Counted from the stretch's first letter, positions 18,923 through 28,501 are shown. The stretch: 64,000 nt of DNA from Limnovirga soli (GCF_013106755.1 NZ_WHPF01000009.1:62001-126000); one strand, 5' to 3'. The notes: generated from the letters alone by a model not told the origin. Program-made: numbers and translations.

Positions 18923-19072
18923 AACAAATATGGCAGCTGTATAGATGCGCTATTTACATTGCCAAAACCAATGGAGGGTAATAAAATCAGCAACATATAT
19001 TTTTTTGAGTGATATCTTAAAATTTACCACAATATTTAAAATGGAAGCTGATTTGCCGCCACTTTGCCGGAA

Positions 19073-19092
19073 GTACAAGAGTGCGACGCAAG
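19073..19092 (-). repeat. mosaic intergenic repeat, copy 9
   Basis: GTACAAGAGTGCGACGCAAG, tail A, inverted relative to copy 8. Confidence 0.85.
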
Positions 19093-19207
19093 TATGCTGA
19101 AAAAAGTTTGGCCGATGGGCCAATATTTATAGCTTAGGCCAAAGGAATTATGTATTACATGTATTAATTATCGATAATTTTAAGGTTCTATTTAAATTCT
19201 ATAAAGC

Positions 19208-21403
19208 ATGGAAACATTAAGGTCTAAAGCCATACAAAATCTATCAATAAATCCCTTTGAGATTAAAGTTGAAGCGGTAGGAAAAATTACTTCTTTTTTT
19301 GGTGAAAACGTATTTACACTGCAAACTGCCCGTGAGTTTTTAAGTGATGAAGCCTATAAAAGTCTTAAGGGTAGCATTAAAGGCAATAAAAAAATTGACC
19401 GCACCGTAGCTAACCAAATAGCTACAGGTATGCGTGCCTGGGCAGAAAGTAAGGGGGTAACACACTATACACACTGGTTTCAACCTTTAACCGGTACTAC
19501 AGCGGAAAAGCACGATTCGTTTTTTACCCTGAAAACAGATGGTAGTGCCTTGGAAGAATTTGATGGTGCTGCATTAATACAGCAGGAGCCTGATGCATCT
19601 TCCTTCCCTAGCGGTGGCTTAAGGGCAACTTTTGAAGCCCGTGGTTATACCGGTTGGGATCCTTCTTCTCCGGCATTTATTATGGAAATTGGCCAGGGCA
19701 AAACCTTATGCATACCTACCATATTTGTTTCCTATACAGGTGAATCGCTGGATTATAAGGCACCGTTGATAAAAGCTTTGGAATCACTCAATAAATCAGC
19801 GGTGGATGTATGTAACTATTTTGATAAGAACGTTACCAAAGTTACCCCTACTTTGGGCTGGGAGCAGGAGTATTTTGTTATAGACGAAGCATTGGCCAAT
19901 GCCCGTCCGGATCTTATACAATGCGGCAGAACGGTGTATGGCGCATCGCCTGCAAAAGGGCAACAATTAGAAGACCACTATTTTGGATCTATACCCGAAC
20001 GCACTTATGCTTTTATGCGTGATTTTGAAAATGAATCGTATAAACTGGGTATACCATTACGCACACGCCATAATGAAGTAGCACCTTCACAATTTGAATG
20101 CGCCCCTATTTATGAAGATGTTAACCTGGCAGTAGATCATAATATTTTATTAATGGATATTATGGATCGTGTGGCACGCAGGCACAGGCTAAAAGTTTTG
20201 TTGCACGAAAAACCTTTTGCGGGCATTAATGGCAGCGGCAAACATAATAACTGGAGCCTTGCTACTGATACTGGCGTAAACCTGCTGGCACCGGGTAAAA
20301 CACCCAAAACCAATTTAATGTTTCTTACATTTTTTGTAAACAGTATTAAAGCAGTAAACGATTATGCAGAAGTATTAAGGGCCTCCATAGCATCTGCGGG
20401 TAACGATCATCGCTTAGGAGCCAACGAAGCACCACCGGCTATTATTTCTGTATTTATAGGCGAGTACCTTGCCAAGGTATTAAACGATATTGAAACACGT
20501 GTAGGCGAAAAATTTGATGAGCAGGATGAAGCTATTTTAAAACTGGATTTACACCGCAGTATACCTGAATTATTGTTAGACAATACAGACCGTAACCGTA
20601 CATCGCCTTTTGCCTTTACTGGTAATAAATTTGAGTTTAGGGCAGTGGGCTCTGCAGCCAATTGTGCCAATGCCATGATTGCCTTAAATACCATAATGGC
20701 TGAAACATTGAAAACCTTTAAAAAGGATGTTGATGCCCTTATTGAAAAAGGTGATAAAAAGGAAATTGCCATTATGCACATTATACAGAAGTATATTGTA
20801 GAAAGTAAAAAAGTATTATTTGAAGGCGACGGCTATAGTGAAGAATGGCATCAGGAGGCAGAACGACGTGGATTGCCGAATATGCGTACCACCCCATTGG
20901 CACTGGATGCCATGGTTACCGAGAAAACAAAACAACTTTTCGAAAGCAATGATGTGTACACCCATGCAGAACTGGAAGCCAGACATGAAATTGAATTAGA
21001 AAAATATATAAAAAAAGTACAGATAGAAGCAAGGGTAATGGGCGATTTGGCCATTAATCATATCATTCCTGCATCTATTGGCTACCAGAATAAATTAATA
21101 GAAAATATCAAAGGCCTTAAAGAAACCGGTTTACCCGAAAGTACTTATGCCAGTCAAAAACAGATATTAAAAGAAATATCCGAACACATTCAGGTGGTAT
21201 ATAGTAAAGTGCACGATATGGTAGAAGCCAGAAAAGTGGCTAATAATATTGCCGATACAAGAGCCAGGGCTTTTGCTTATTGCAGCGATGTAAAAGAACC
21301 TTTTTTTGATGGCATTCGTTACCATGTAGATAAACTGGAGCAACTGGTTAGCGATGCTTATTGGACCCTGCCAAAATACCGGGAAATGTTATTATTGAAA
21401 TAA
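19208..21403 (+). CDS. glnN: glutamine synthetase, class III
   Basis: Large (731 aa) ammonium-assimilating enzyme typical of Bacteroidota and cyanobacteria. Class III hallmarks: GGLRATFEARGYTGWDPSSPAF in the N-terminal third, metal site GWEQEYFVID, MRDFENESYKLGIPLRTRHNEVAPSQFE, HEKPFAGINGSGKHNNWS, and FAFTGNKFEFRAVGS. The C-terminal helical extension carries the class-specific lysine-rich segment. The ATG at 19208 gives the usual N terminus. Its location next to a class II enzyme means two unrelated oligomer types can do the same reaction in this cell. Confidence 0.96.
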   Translation: METLRSKAIQNLSINPFEIKVEAVGKITSFFGENVFTLQTAREFLSDEAYKSLKGSIKGNKKIDRTVANQIATGMRAWAESKGVTHYTHWFQPLTGTTAEKHDSFFTLKTDGSALEEFDGAALIQQEPDASSFPSGGLRATFEARGYTGWDPSSPAFIMEIGQGKTLCIPTIFVSYTGESLDYKAPLIKALESLNKSAVDVCNYFDKNVTKVTPTLGWEQEYFVIDEALANARPDLIQCGRTVYGASPAKGQQLEDHYFGSIPERTYAFMRDFENESYKLGIPLRTRHNEVAPSQFECAPIYEDVNLAVDHNILLMDIMDRVARRHRLKVLLHEKPFAGINGSGKHNNWSLATDTGVNLLAPGKTPKTNLMFLTFFVNSIKAVNDYAEVLRASIASAGNDHRLGANEAPPAIISVFIGEYLAKVLNDIETRVGEKFDEQDEAILKLDLHRSIPELLLDNTDRNRTSPFAFTGNKFEFRAVGSAANCANAMIALNTIMAETLKTFKKDVDALIEKGDKKEIAIMHIIQKYIVESKKVLFEGDGYSEEWHQEAERRGLPNMRTTPLALDAMVTEKTKQLFESNDVYTHAELEARHEIELEKYIKKVQIEARVMGDLAINHIIPASIGYQNKLIENIKGLKETGLPESTYASQKQILKEISEHIQVVYSKVHDMVEARKVANNIADTRARAFAYCSDVKEPFFDGIRYHVDKLEQLVSDAYWTLPKYREMLLLK

Positions 21404-21421
21404 TTTTTACCAACTATCGCA

Positions 21422-21458
21422 ATGCCCCATTAGTAAATTTGATGGGGCATTTTTTTTG
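21422..21458 (+). terminator. terminator after glnN
   Basis: Perfect 9-bp stem ATGCCCCAT / ATGGGGCAT with an 11-nt loop and eight T. Confidence 0.9.
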
Positions 21459-21487
21459 TCCGGGCATTTGTAAAAGTTGCAGCTTTT

Positions 21488-21507
21488 CTTGCGTCGCACA
21501 CTTGTGC
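21488..21507 (+). repeat. mosaic intergenic repeat, copy 10
   Basis: Core plus CACTTGTGC (tail A). Left half of an inverted pair with copy 11. Confidence 0.85.
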
Positions 21508-21557
21508 TTTCTGATTAATAGGCAGCTATAAAAAAGCAGGCATTTTGTTTACATTTT

Positions 21558-21600
21558 AAGCTGCATAGTATTACCAACCGTACAAGAGTGCGACGCAAGT
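21558..21600 (-). repeat. mosaic intergenic repeat, copy 11 (best full-length copy)
   Basis: Shows the long flank AAGCTGCATAGTATTACCAA joined to CGTACAAGAGTGCGACGCAAG. Inverted relative to copy 10 in the convergent glnN/OmpA gap. Confidence 0.88.
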
Positions 21601-21631
21601 AAAGCCTGAACATATGAAATACAGTTGGGTA

Positions 21632-21661
21632 CAAAAATAAACCCCGCACAATGGCGGGGCG
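21632..21661 (-). terminator. terminator for the OmpA-domain gene
   Basis: CCCCGC (21642-21647) pairs with GCGGGG (21654-21659). Read on the minus strand it is followed by TTTATTTTT. Confidence 0.85.
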
Positions 21662-21682
21662 CTAAAAATGTATATAGGAAGT

Positions 21683-22360
21683 TTATTTTTCTCTTACTGC
21701 CAGTGCCATTCTTCTATCTGCTTTACGGGCTTCATCGGGCGCATCTGCGGCTGCTTTTGCATATTGGCTACCATAGCCTTCGGCACCTAATAGCTGGTCA
21801 GGATTGGCACTCATTAGTTTTAAGGAATTTAACACTGCCTCTGCCCTTGCCTGAGATAATTTAATATTGCCAATACTATCGCCTACTTTATCGGTGTATC
21901 CACCAATTTTTATTTTTAAAGTGGGATAAGCTTTTAAAATGGCAACAATATTTTGCAACTGGCTGCTGCTTTCAGTTGTTAATTCGGTACTATTGGTGTT
22001 GAAATTAATATTGTTAAAATCGAACCAGGCATCTTTGCCGCCTTTGGTGTTGGGATTATTTAAAAAGGCTACCAATTTATCTTCAATACCACCTTTTAAA
22101 GCATCAATAGCAATGCCGCCGGGTAGGCTTACTTTGGTGGCATCCGGGTTTTCTACCGGGGTGGCGGCAACAGGTTCGGGTATTGCAGCACCATCCTCGA
22201 TGGTTACCACAGCTTTTTCTGCTATTTCTTCTCCGCTAATGGTATAGTCGCCATGGCATTGCATCATCAGCATTAAAAAGCAAAACAGTATTACAAAAGA
22301 AAGTATGGCAGTTAGCGTATATTTTTTTACGCTGCCTTCATCAAATTGTTGATGGCTCAT
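21683..22360 (-). CDS. OmpA-domain protein with N-terminal membrane anchor
   Basis: 225 residues with one membrane helix at about 13-32 and a C-terminal OmpA/MotB peptidoglycan-binding domain from about 115 (FDFNTNSTELTTESSSQLQNI-like start, then GGYTDKVGDSIGNIKLSQARAEAV and AEGYGSQYA). An Ala/Pro/Val-rich linker joins them. It probably anchors the inner membrane to peptidoglycan; the anchor is a helix rather than a lipobox or barrel. It lies 75 bp downstream of an M23 peptidase gene on the same strand, both wall-related. Confidence 0.88.
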   Translation of the reverse strand: MSHQQFDEGSVKKYTLTAILSFVILFCFLMLMMQCHGDYTISGEEIAEKAVVTIEDGAAIPEPVAATPVENPDATKVSLPGGIAIDALKGGIEDKLVAFLNNPNTKGGKDAWFDFNNINFNTNSTELTTESSSQLQNIVAILKAYPTLKIKIGGYTDKVGDSIGNIKLSQARAEAVLNSLKLMSANPDQLLGAEGYGSQYAKAAADAPDEARKADRRMALAVREK

Positions 22361-22435
22361 ATAGATTGTTTTAAGTTATGCAAAGTAAATACTTGCCCAT
22401 TGTCCGCAAAATGAAATTAAGTTTACCTGCTAAAC

Positions 22436-23140
22436 CTAAACGGCATACTGCATCATTTGCAAAATTAAATCGGGGTTTGGGCAGTTTTGCAGGTATTTAT
22501 CTCTTTCACTTAGCTTACATACACCGGGGTAATCGCCTTTTTTCCATTCCAGCATTTCAATAATCTGGAAATGCAGATGGGGTGGCCATTGGCCATTTTC
22601 TTCGGGCGGGCCAAAATGGGCAAATTCCTGACCAATGGTAATATAGTTGCCTTCGCTTATTACACTAATATCTTTTAAACTTAAATGGCCATATAAAGTA
22701 TAAAATGCCAGGCCCTCTAACTGGTGCATTAAAATAATGGTTGCGCCGTAATCGCCATATTCATTATTATAAGCAAAGCTGTGTACCATGCCACCCATGG
22801 GCGCATATACAGGTGTACCTGCAGGTCCCCAAATATCTATGCCAAGGTGCAGCCGCCTGGGTTCACCGGTTTCGGTTGTATTAAAATGGGTGCTTCTGTT
22901 GTAGATTTCCCTGTGCTCATTATAACCGCCAATGCCATAGCTAGCGTAGCTATCCTGCAAAGTTTGATTAATATAATTGGAAAAGGCATTGGTGTTATTG
23001 ATAATGGCAGGTGTTAGTGCTGTATTAGCCTGTGTAAAATCAAAAGCATGTAACTTGTTTTTACCTGCTTCAAAAGGAACTACCTTATGAAATACATGTT
23101 GATTTTTTTGTATGACCGCCGCCAATGGTGTAAGTGACAT
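22436..23140 (-). CDS. M23-family metallopeptidase (LytM-like)
   Basis: Zinc peptidase domain with ligands His98 and Asp102 (LHLGIDIWGPAGTPVYAP) and the HLHFQI motif at 188-193 (His190), plus TLYGHLSL around 148-155. 234 residues. No signal peptide or membrane segment is visible at the N terminus (MSLTPLAAVIQKNQHVF), unusual for a wall hydrolase. Related proteins in Bacteroidota are annotated as peptidoglycan DD-metallopeptidases. Substrate unknown. Confidence 0.88.
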   Translation of the reverse strand: MSLTPLAAVIQKNQHVFHKVVPFEAGKNKLHAFDFTQANTALTPAIINNTNAFSNYINQTLQDSYASYGIGGYNEHREIYNRSTHFNTTETGEPRRLHLGIDIWGPAGTPVYAPMGGMVHSFAYNNEYGDYGATIILMHQLEGLAFYTLYGHLSLKDISVISEGNYITIGQEFAHFGPPEENGQWPPHLHFQIIEMLEWKKGDYPGVCKLSERDKYLQNCPNPDLILQMMQYAV

Positions 23141-23244
23141 TAGTAAATAATGCTTTAATGAACAGTAAAGCTACGATGCATTTCTACAATCTATAAGCGA
23201 ATAGATTGGTAAAACAGTAAAGTTGGTAATTGGTCTGTAAATGG

Positions 23245-23709
23245 TTACAAATTTAACCGCCAGATAGCATAATTTAATATGCTGGCAAAACTTACCCAGG
23301 AAACATAGGGTACCAATAGCCATGAGGCAGTTTTAGATAGGGGGGCAAACGAAAAAATGGTTATGATAATGAAAACCCACATGGCAATAATTTCTACAAA
23401 GGCCCAACCTAGTTCATGATAATTAAAAAACAAAATACTCCACCAAAAATTAAGGAAAAGCTGTATGGCAAAGAATAGCAATGCTATATTTCTTTCTTTA
23501 GAAGCCGGTTGTTTCCAAATTAAGTAAAGAGCAATTCCCATCATTATATATAGCAATGTCCAAACAGGGGCAAAGATGCCATTGGGTGGGTTAAAGGATG
23601 GCTTTATCAAGGTGGCATACCAGCCACCAATGGCGTTTGCTGTAGCAAAGCCGGCAATGCCGCCCACGGATAATGTAATTACTAATGCAAGAATTAATTT
23701 ATATGGCAT
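23245..23709 (-). CDS. tspO: TspO/MBR-family membrane protein
   Basis: 154 residues, five membrane helices, normal for TspO. Conserved pieces: GGWYATLIKPSFNPPNGIFAPVWTLLYIMMG at about 28-58, and WWSILFF. The family binds porphyrins and influences tetrapyrrole handling and stress responses. The Pro-rich WYATLIKPSFNPP loop and the W-x-PVWTLLY helix are intact. Single gene, 95 bp from the M23 gene. Confidence 0.93.
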   Translation of the reverse strand: MPYKLILALVITLSVGGIAGFATANAIGGWYATLIKPSFNPPNGIFAPVWTLLYIMMGIALYLIWKQPASKERNIALLFFAIQLFLNFWWSILFFNYHELGWAFVEIIAMWVFIIITIFSFAPLSKTASWLLVPYVSWVSFASILNYAIWRLNL

Positions 23710-23832
23710 ACACTCGATTTATACGGTTAAACAGTATTTGGCCCTGCTTGTTTGATTTGTTTTACAAAAGTTATCTTTCCTTGTGTTTATTCGGCTGGGC
23801 ATTAAATATTGTACCTTAGAAAAAATTGTTAG

Positions 23833-24270
23833 ATGATAGCATACACCAAACAGGTTGAGGTAAGATGGAGCGACCTGGATCCTAATTTTCATTTACGCCA
23901 TTCTGTATATTACGATTGGGGAGCTTTTGTGCGCATGTGTTTTTTAACTGAGCATGGATTAACCACTACATTATTACAACAATTGCATTTTGGACCAATT
24001 TTGTTTAGAGAAGAATGTGTATTTAAACGAGAGGTGTTATTTGGGGATACCATTACTATTCGTCTGGCTATTACCAAAAGCCGAAGGGATTATAGCCGCT
24101 GGACAATGGTGCATGAGATTTGGAAAAATGGTACCACACTTTGTGCCATTATCACCATAGATGGCGCCTGGCTGGATACAAAATTGCGCAAGCTGGCAAT
24201 GCCTCCTCCGCAAATTGCAGGTTGTTTTGAAGCAATGCCCAAAAATGAACACTTTGAATGGACTGATTAA
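23833..24270 (+). CDS. hotdog-fold acyl-CoA thioesterase
   Basis: 145-residue 4HBT-type thioesterase. The active-site helix segment WSDLDPNFHLRHSVYYDWGAF places Asp and His as in the FcbC/YbgC type, with DYSRWTMVHEI on the next strands. Acyl substrate unknown. It is 31 bp upstream of the Nramp-like gene and probably co-transcribed, with no obvious functional link. Confidence 0.88.
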   Translation: MIAYTKQVEVRWSDLDPNFHLRHSVYYDWGAFVRMCFLTEHGLTTTLLQQLHFGPILFREECVFKREVLFGDTITIRLAITKSRRDYSRWTMVHEIWKNGTTLCAIITIDGAWLDTKLRKLAMPPPQIAGCFEAMPKNEHFEWTD

Positions 24271-24301
24271 ATGAATTAGCGCAGGTGCGCCAATTTAAAC
24301 T

Positions 24302-25561
24302 ATGGAAACAACACCAACTGAGAAGAAATCAATAAAGAATTTTTTTGCAAAACTAGGACCTGGCCTTGTAACCGGTGCCAGCGATGATGACCCATCAGGA
24401 ATTGCTACCTATTCACAGGCGGGTGCACAATTTGGGGTAAAATTGTTGTGGACAGCATTGCTTACCTACCCACTTATGGTATCCATACAGGAAATGTGTG
24501 CCCGTATTGGTTTGGTAACCAATCATGGGTTAACCGGTATTATAAAACGTAATTATTCCAAACCCGTTTTATATATCATTGTGCTGGTAAGTTATCCTTC
24601 CATTACATTAAATATAGGCGCAGATATTGCGGGTATGGGTGCGGTAGGTAACCTTCTTTTACCCGGCATACCATCCTTTATTTTTTCGCTGGGTTTTACT
24701 GCATTACTTATGTTTGGTATTATATTTTTTAACTACAATAAAATTGCAGCCATTTTAAAATGGTTATGTATTTGTTTGTTTAGTTATATCATTATTCCTT
24801 TTTTAAGTAAAACCAACTGGGGGGCTGTTTTACAGGCAACCATTATACCTTCTTTCGAAATTAGTAAAGCGTATTTTATGGCGCTGGTGGGTATTTTGGG
24901 CACCACTATTTCTCCCTATCTTTTTTTCTGGCAAACCTCAATGGAAGTAGAAGAAGTACGGCAGAAAAAACTCATTGTAGATAAAGCCGTAATACATGGT
25001 ATGCAAACCGATGTAAAAGGTGGAATGTTGTTAACCAATATTGTTTTCTTTTTTATAATTCTAACCTCAGGCACAGTGTTGTTTAATGCCGGCATACATA
25101 ATATAGATACGGTAGAAGAAGCTGCCAAAGCCCTGCAGCCATTAGCCGGAAATATGGCTTATGCCTTGTTTTCTATTGGTGTAATTGGTACGGGCTTACT
25201 GGCCATACCGGTGCTTGCTGGTGCCAGCAGTTATATGATGGCCGAAGTGTTTGATTGGGAAGAAGGTCTTGATAAAAAGTTTCATGAAGCAAAGGGTTTT
25301 TATATTACCATTATCATCTCTCTTATTATTGGTTTGCTGATTCAGTTTTTAGGCATAAGCCCTGTGCAGGCTTTATTGTGGAGTGCAGTGTTATATGGTA
25401 TTACAGCCCCGGTAATGATTGCCATTATATTGCATATTTGCAATAACAAAAAAATAATGGGTACTTATACCAATAACCGTATTTCTAACGTACTTGGGTT
25501 TGCAACCTTGCTGTTAATGCTGGCCGCAGCTATTGCGCTTATTTGGTTTTTGCTTAAATAG
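24302..25561 (+). CDS. divergent Nramp-family metal transporter
   Basis: 419 residues, about 11 membrane helices. The helix 1 metal-site motif reads ASDDDPSG (27-33) instead of the canonical DPGN, and helix 6 reads TTISPYLFFWQ (201-211) with no A/M-P-H motif. The methionine that selects transition metals is thus missing. The overall Nramp signature (GPGLVTGASDDDPSGIATYS; IQEMCARIGLVTNHGLTGII) is clear. Probably not a Mn(II)/Fe(II) carrier of the MntH type; Mg(II) or another hard cation is possible by analogy to Nramp-related Mg transporters. Confidence 0.88.
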   Translation: METTPTEKKSIKNFFAKLGPGLVTGASDDDPSGIATYSQAGAQFGVKLLWTALLTYPLMVSIQEMCARIGLVTNHGLTGIIKRNYSKPVLYIIVLVSYPSITLNIGADIAGMGAVGNLLLPGIPSFIFSLGFTALLMFGIIFFNYNKIAAILKWLCICLFSYIIIPFLSKTNWGAVLQATIIPSFEISKAYFMALVGILGTTISPYLFFWQTSMEVEEVRQKKLIVDKAVIHGMQTDVKGGMLLTNIVFFFIILTSGTVLFNAGIHNIDTVEEAAKALQPLAGNMAYALFSIGVIGTGLLAIPVLAGASSYMMAEVFDWEEGLDKKFHEAKGFYITIIISLIIGLLIQFLGISPVQALLWSAVLYGITAPVMIAIILHICNNKKIMGTYTNNRISNVLGFATLLLMLAAAIALIWFLLK

Positions 25562-25634
25562 TTTTTCTGCCTTTGTGTTTTTGAAGCAATGCCATTTATT
25601 TTTTAGCCCGGCAAAGCCTAAGCATGAAGCTTTT

Positions 25635-25656
25635 CTTGCGTCGCACACTTGTACGG
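25635..25656 (+). repeat. mosaic intergenic repeat, copy 12
   Basis: Core plus CACACTTGTACGG-type tail A, followed by GATAGTAAATGCAGC; preceded by CCCGGC at 25606-25611. Confidence 0.85.
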
Positions 25657-25707
25657 TTAGATAGTAAATGCAGCTTTTAAAAAAAGTATTTTGCCGATAA
25701 TTGATCT

Positions 25708-25740
25708 GCAGATAAAGTGCTTGCGACGCAAGGAACGATG
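25708..25740 (-). repeat. mosaic intergenic repeat, copy 13 (tail C)
   Basis: GCAGATAAAGTGC then TTGCGACGCAAGG and AACGATG. Inverted relative to copy 12; together they fill the convergent gap. Confidence 0.85.
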
Positions 25741-25800
25741 CCATAAAAACCCCCAGCTGGTATCACACTATTTATCCTAGCCGGCAGCCGTTTTGCAGCG

Positions 25801-28224
25801 CTATTTGCTTTGAAAAATAATGGTTTTATAAATAATATCTCCATGTATCGTAACGCCTCTAACAGTTGCTTTGTAGGTGGCTGGCACATCGCTGGTATAG
25901 AAAGTGATAGTGGCATTATGGGCATTATCGCTTACATAATTTCCGTTCCAGAAAAGGGTAGAACGTGTATCGGGAATGGCAATTGTTTTCTTGTCTTTAG
26001 GCGCATAATCTACCACAGGAAATAATACAGGGTTCGAAATGCCCTTGCCATAAAATTTTGTTAGGTTGGCATCGGCACTGCCAAAATTAACTTCTCTTTT
26101 TTTACTTAACGTATTTACAATAATTACACCATTGCCTCCCCTTACACCATAGTTAGCCGCTTCGGCCCCACGAAGTATTTCTATAAAATCAACATCAATT
26201 GGACTTATGCCATTTAAATACTCCACAATACCGCTATAACTACCTACTGACGATGTGGCTGGCGGAGGTGAAACAGATGCACCATCAACAACAAGCAATG
26301 GCTCTGCAAACCCATTGGTGGATGTAGGGCCATCCATTACCAGCAAGCCTCCCATCATATGAATACCGGCTACCCTTAACAGTGCTAACCCAAGGCTGGT
26401 TCTGCCATCCAGCTCGTCAGCACTTAGTATGGTGGAATAACTACTTACTCTTTTGGTTATATCGTAATTAATCTTTTTTGTGTATTTCACTTTTACCGGT
26501 GTAAGCGGCTCTTCTGTATTCCAGTTTATCTGCTCCTCATTATAGTAAGTAGTAATAAATTTCTTAATTGCCTTGGTTTGCAGTGGCAGGTAATGCTTTA
26601 AAACAAGTGGGGTTTGTAGTATTGGGTAACTTGGTTTATCTATAATTATCAGGGCGTTATCAGGCCTGCCATTTAAGTTTTGTGTTTGTACTGCAAACTG
26701 TGTACTATCTGCATAATTTATCACCGGAAATAAAAAGTGGCCATTCTCATTGGTAGTATCTGTATATAAAACCGGGTTATTTAAATTAGACAGCAGCGTT
26801 AATACTTTATTGGCTAAAGGAGCTTTACTTTTTGTGTTAAATGCAGTGCCGGTTATATATAAAAGACTATCCGCCTCTGCATAATTTTTTTTATTAAGTG
26901 TTGCATGTAGTATTGCATAGGTATCGGTTTTTAAATACATCAGCAAATCGGTTTCTTCCTCAGTAAGGCATTCATTTTCTGCCAGCAGCATATTGTTGAT
27001 ATCCTGAGCGCTATAGGGCAACCCTTTAAATGTGCATTGCTCATTTAAAGAAACAGTTAATGTATCTGTTACCGCTATAGAAAACAGCGAAGGAATTAAA
27101 TGTTTGGTCGCATCAGTAATAGCAATATTAAATGTAACCTTATCTCTTTTGGTATACTGTGCTTTATCCGTTGATACGGTAATATGCAGGTTATTGTTTT
27201 TTATGTATACACTTCTTTCACTGAGTATGTTAAAATCTTTATCAAACAAATAAAAGGTAGATATGCCATCGGGTATTTTATCCTTGCTTACATATACTTC
27301 GTAAAGGCCCTTGCCAATGCTGGCAAATACCAGGCTGTCTTTGGTAATACCAACAATATAGGTTACTGCATTTTTTTTATATATAGAATCTTCCAGCAAT
27401 ACCCTTAATTTAAGACCAGCAGGTTGTTGGGTTACAGCAATTTGGCCTGCAAAAAAATTAAATTCGGGAAGTGCATAACTGATTGGTGCGCCATTCCAAT
27501 TAATTATGGCTTTATATTTTCTATACCCTGATGGCTCAAAACTAAATTTTGCCAATCCGTATGCGTTGCTGGTACAATTAGCTACAGTAGTATCAAAGTT
27601 GTCTTTTACCGTAATATTTATAGCAAGTGGTATTCCATTTTTATCCGTTGCCTTTAGTGCAACTGTTGAGTTTACATTCGTCATAATAGCACCACCTTCC
27701 GGGTAAAAGCTAATAATGGGTGCATCCTGCGTGTTTATATTTTTTGGGAGTACACTGGGCAGCTTCGGATTATTTTTTTTGTCAGCAACATAAATAGGTA
27801 TTACTGATATTCCGCTGTTATCCACCTCGGCCATTTGCCTGGTATATGCCCTAAGCCAATAATAACCTGCAGCAAGGGAGTCGGGCAATACTATGTTGCA
27901 ATTTAGTTGTTGATTAGCTGCATCAAGTACCAGCACTTTAATAACACTGTCTTCCTGATTCACCAAATCCACAAATAAAAAATTGGATTTTGTATTAATT
28001 CGCTGCGAAATATTGTTTACCAAAAAAGTATTAAACCAAATTGTTTCCCCGGGGGCAAATACTGATTTGTCTGTTACCAGATAAGCCCGCTGGCTTTCGT
28101 GTGTTCTTATGGCTGTTACAAATTTCCCCGAAAATGAGTCAAGTATATTTTGATTACTTTGCTGCGCCTTCACAGAACAAAAGCCTATCAATAACAGCAA
28201 AACTAACAGAGTTTTATATTTCAT
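25801..28224 (-). CDS. exported MG2-like protein with TonB plug domain but no barrel
   Basis: 807 residues with signal peptide 1-20. The first part resembles an alpha-2-macroglobulin MG2 domain (YLVTDKSVFAPGETIWFNTFL), followed by repeated beta-sandwich domains. A TonB-receptor plug segment comes near 625-725 (LDGRTSLGLALLRVAGIHM; PLLVVDGASVS; VDFIEILRGAEAANYGVRGGNGVIIVNT). Only about 85 residues follow, too few for an outer membrane barrel. Such plug-only proteins recur in Bacteroidota and may sit in envelope complexes; role unknown. Confidence 0.85.
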   Translation of the reverse strand: MKYKTLLVLLLLIGFCSVKAQQSNQNILDSFSGKFVTAIRTHESQRAYLVTDKSVFAPGETIWFNTFLVNNISQRINTKSNFLFVDLVNQEDSVIKVLVLDAANQQLNCNIVLPDSLAAGYYWLRAYTRQMAEVDNSGISVIPIYVADKKNNPKLPSVLPKNINTQDAPIISFYPEGGAIMTNVNSTVALKATDKNGIPLAINITVKDNFDTTVANCTSNAYGLAKFSFEPSGYRKYKAIINWNGAPISYALPEFNFFAGQIAVTQQPAGLKLRVLLEDSIYKKNAVTYIVGITKDSLVFASIGKGLYEVYVSKDKIPDGISTFYLFDKDFNILSERSVYIKNNNLHITVSTDKAQYTKRDKVTFNIAITDATKHLIPSLFSIAVTDTLTVSLNEQCTFKGLPYSAQDINNMLLAENECLTEEETDLLMYLKTDTYAILHATLNKKNYAEADSLLYITGTAFNTKSKAPLANKVLTLLSNLNNPVLYTDTTNENGHFLFPVINYADSTQFAVQTQNLNGRPDNALIIIDKPSYPILQTPLVLKHYLPLQTKAIKKFITTYYNEEQINWNTEEPLTPVKVKYTKKINYDITKRVSSYSTILSADELDGRTSLGLALLRVAGIHMMGGLLVMDGPTSTNGFAEPLLVVDGASVSPPPATSSVGSYSGIVEYLNGISPIDVDFIEILRGAEAANYGVRGGNGVIIVNTLSKKREVNFGSADANLTKFYGKGISNPVLFPVVDYAPKDKKTIAIPDTRSTLFWNGNYVSDNAHNATITFYTSDVPATYKATVRGVTIHGDIIYKTIIFQSK

Positions 28225-28408
28225 GGCAGCAATTTTTTAACTGCAATAAATATAATACAGTTTGCCATATGGTTGCCAATATTATTACAAAGCAGCTTTA
28301 GGTTTTTCACTGGCATTACCAACAAGGTAAAAATGCTATTTGAAAAGAAGCGGTGATTAAAAGATAATTCATGATTGGCCCGGCTATTAAATATATCACT
28401 CATCGTTC

Positions 28409-28428
28409 GTTGCGTCGCACACTTGTAC
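28409..28428 (+). repeat. mosaic intergenic repeat, copy 14
   Basis: CATCGTTC immediately before core TTGCGTCGCAC and tail A. It combines the 5' flank of tail-C copies with tail A. Confidence 0.85.
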
Positions 28429-28501
28429 AGCAGTAATAGGTAGTAGCTTTTAACAGCCGAAACCCAACTTGCCGCAGCAGGATTGAAGTTGAGGTAATTG
28501 C

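Larger units (their letters stand above)
18769..19207. other. 439-bp gap between two glutamine synthetase genes
   Basis: Holds the glnA terminator and an inverted pair of mosaic repeats (18897-18922 and 19073-19092). No ORF. Confidence 0.6.
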
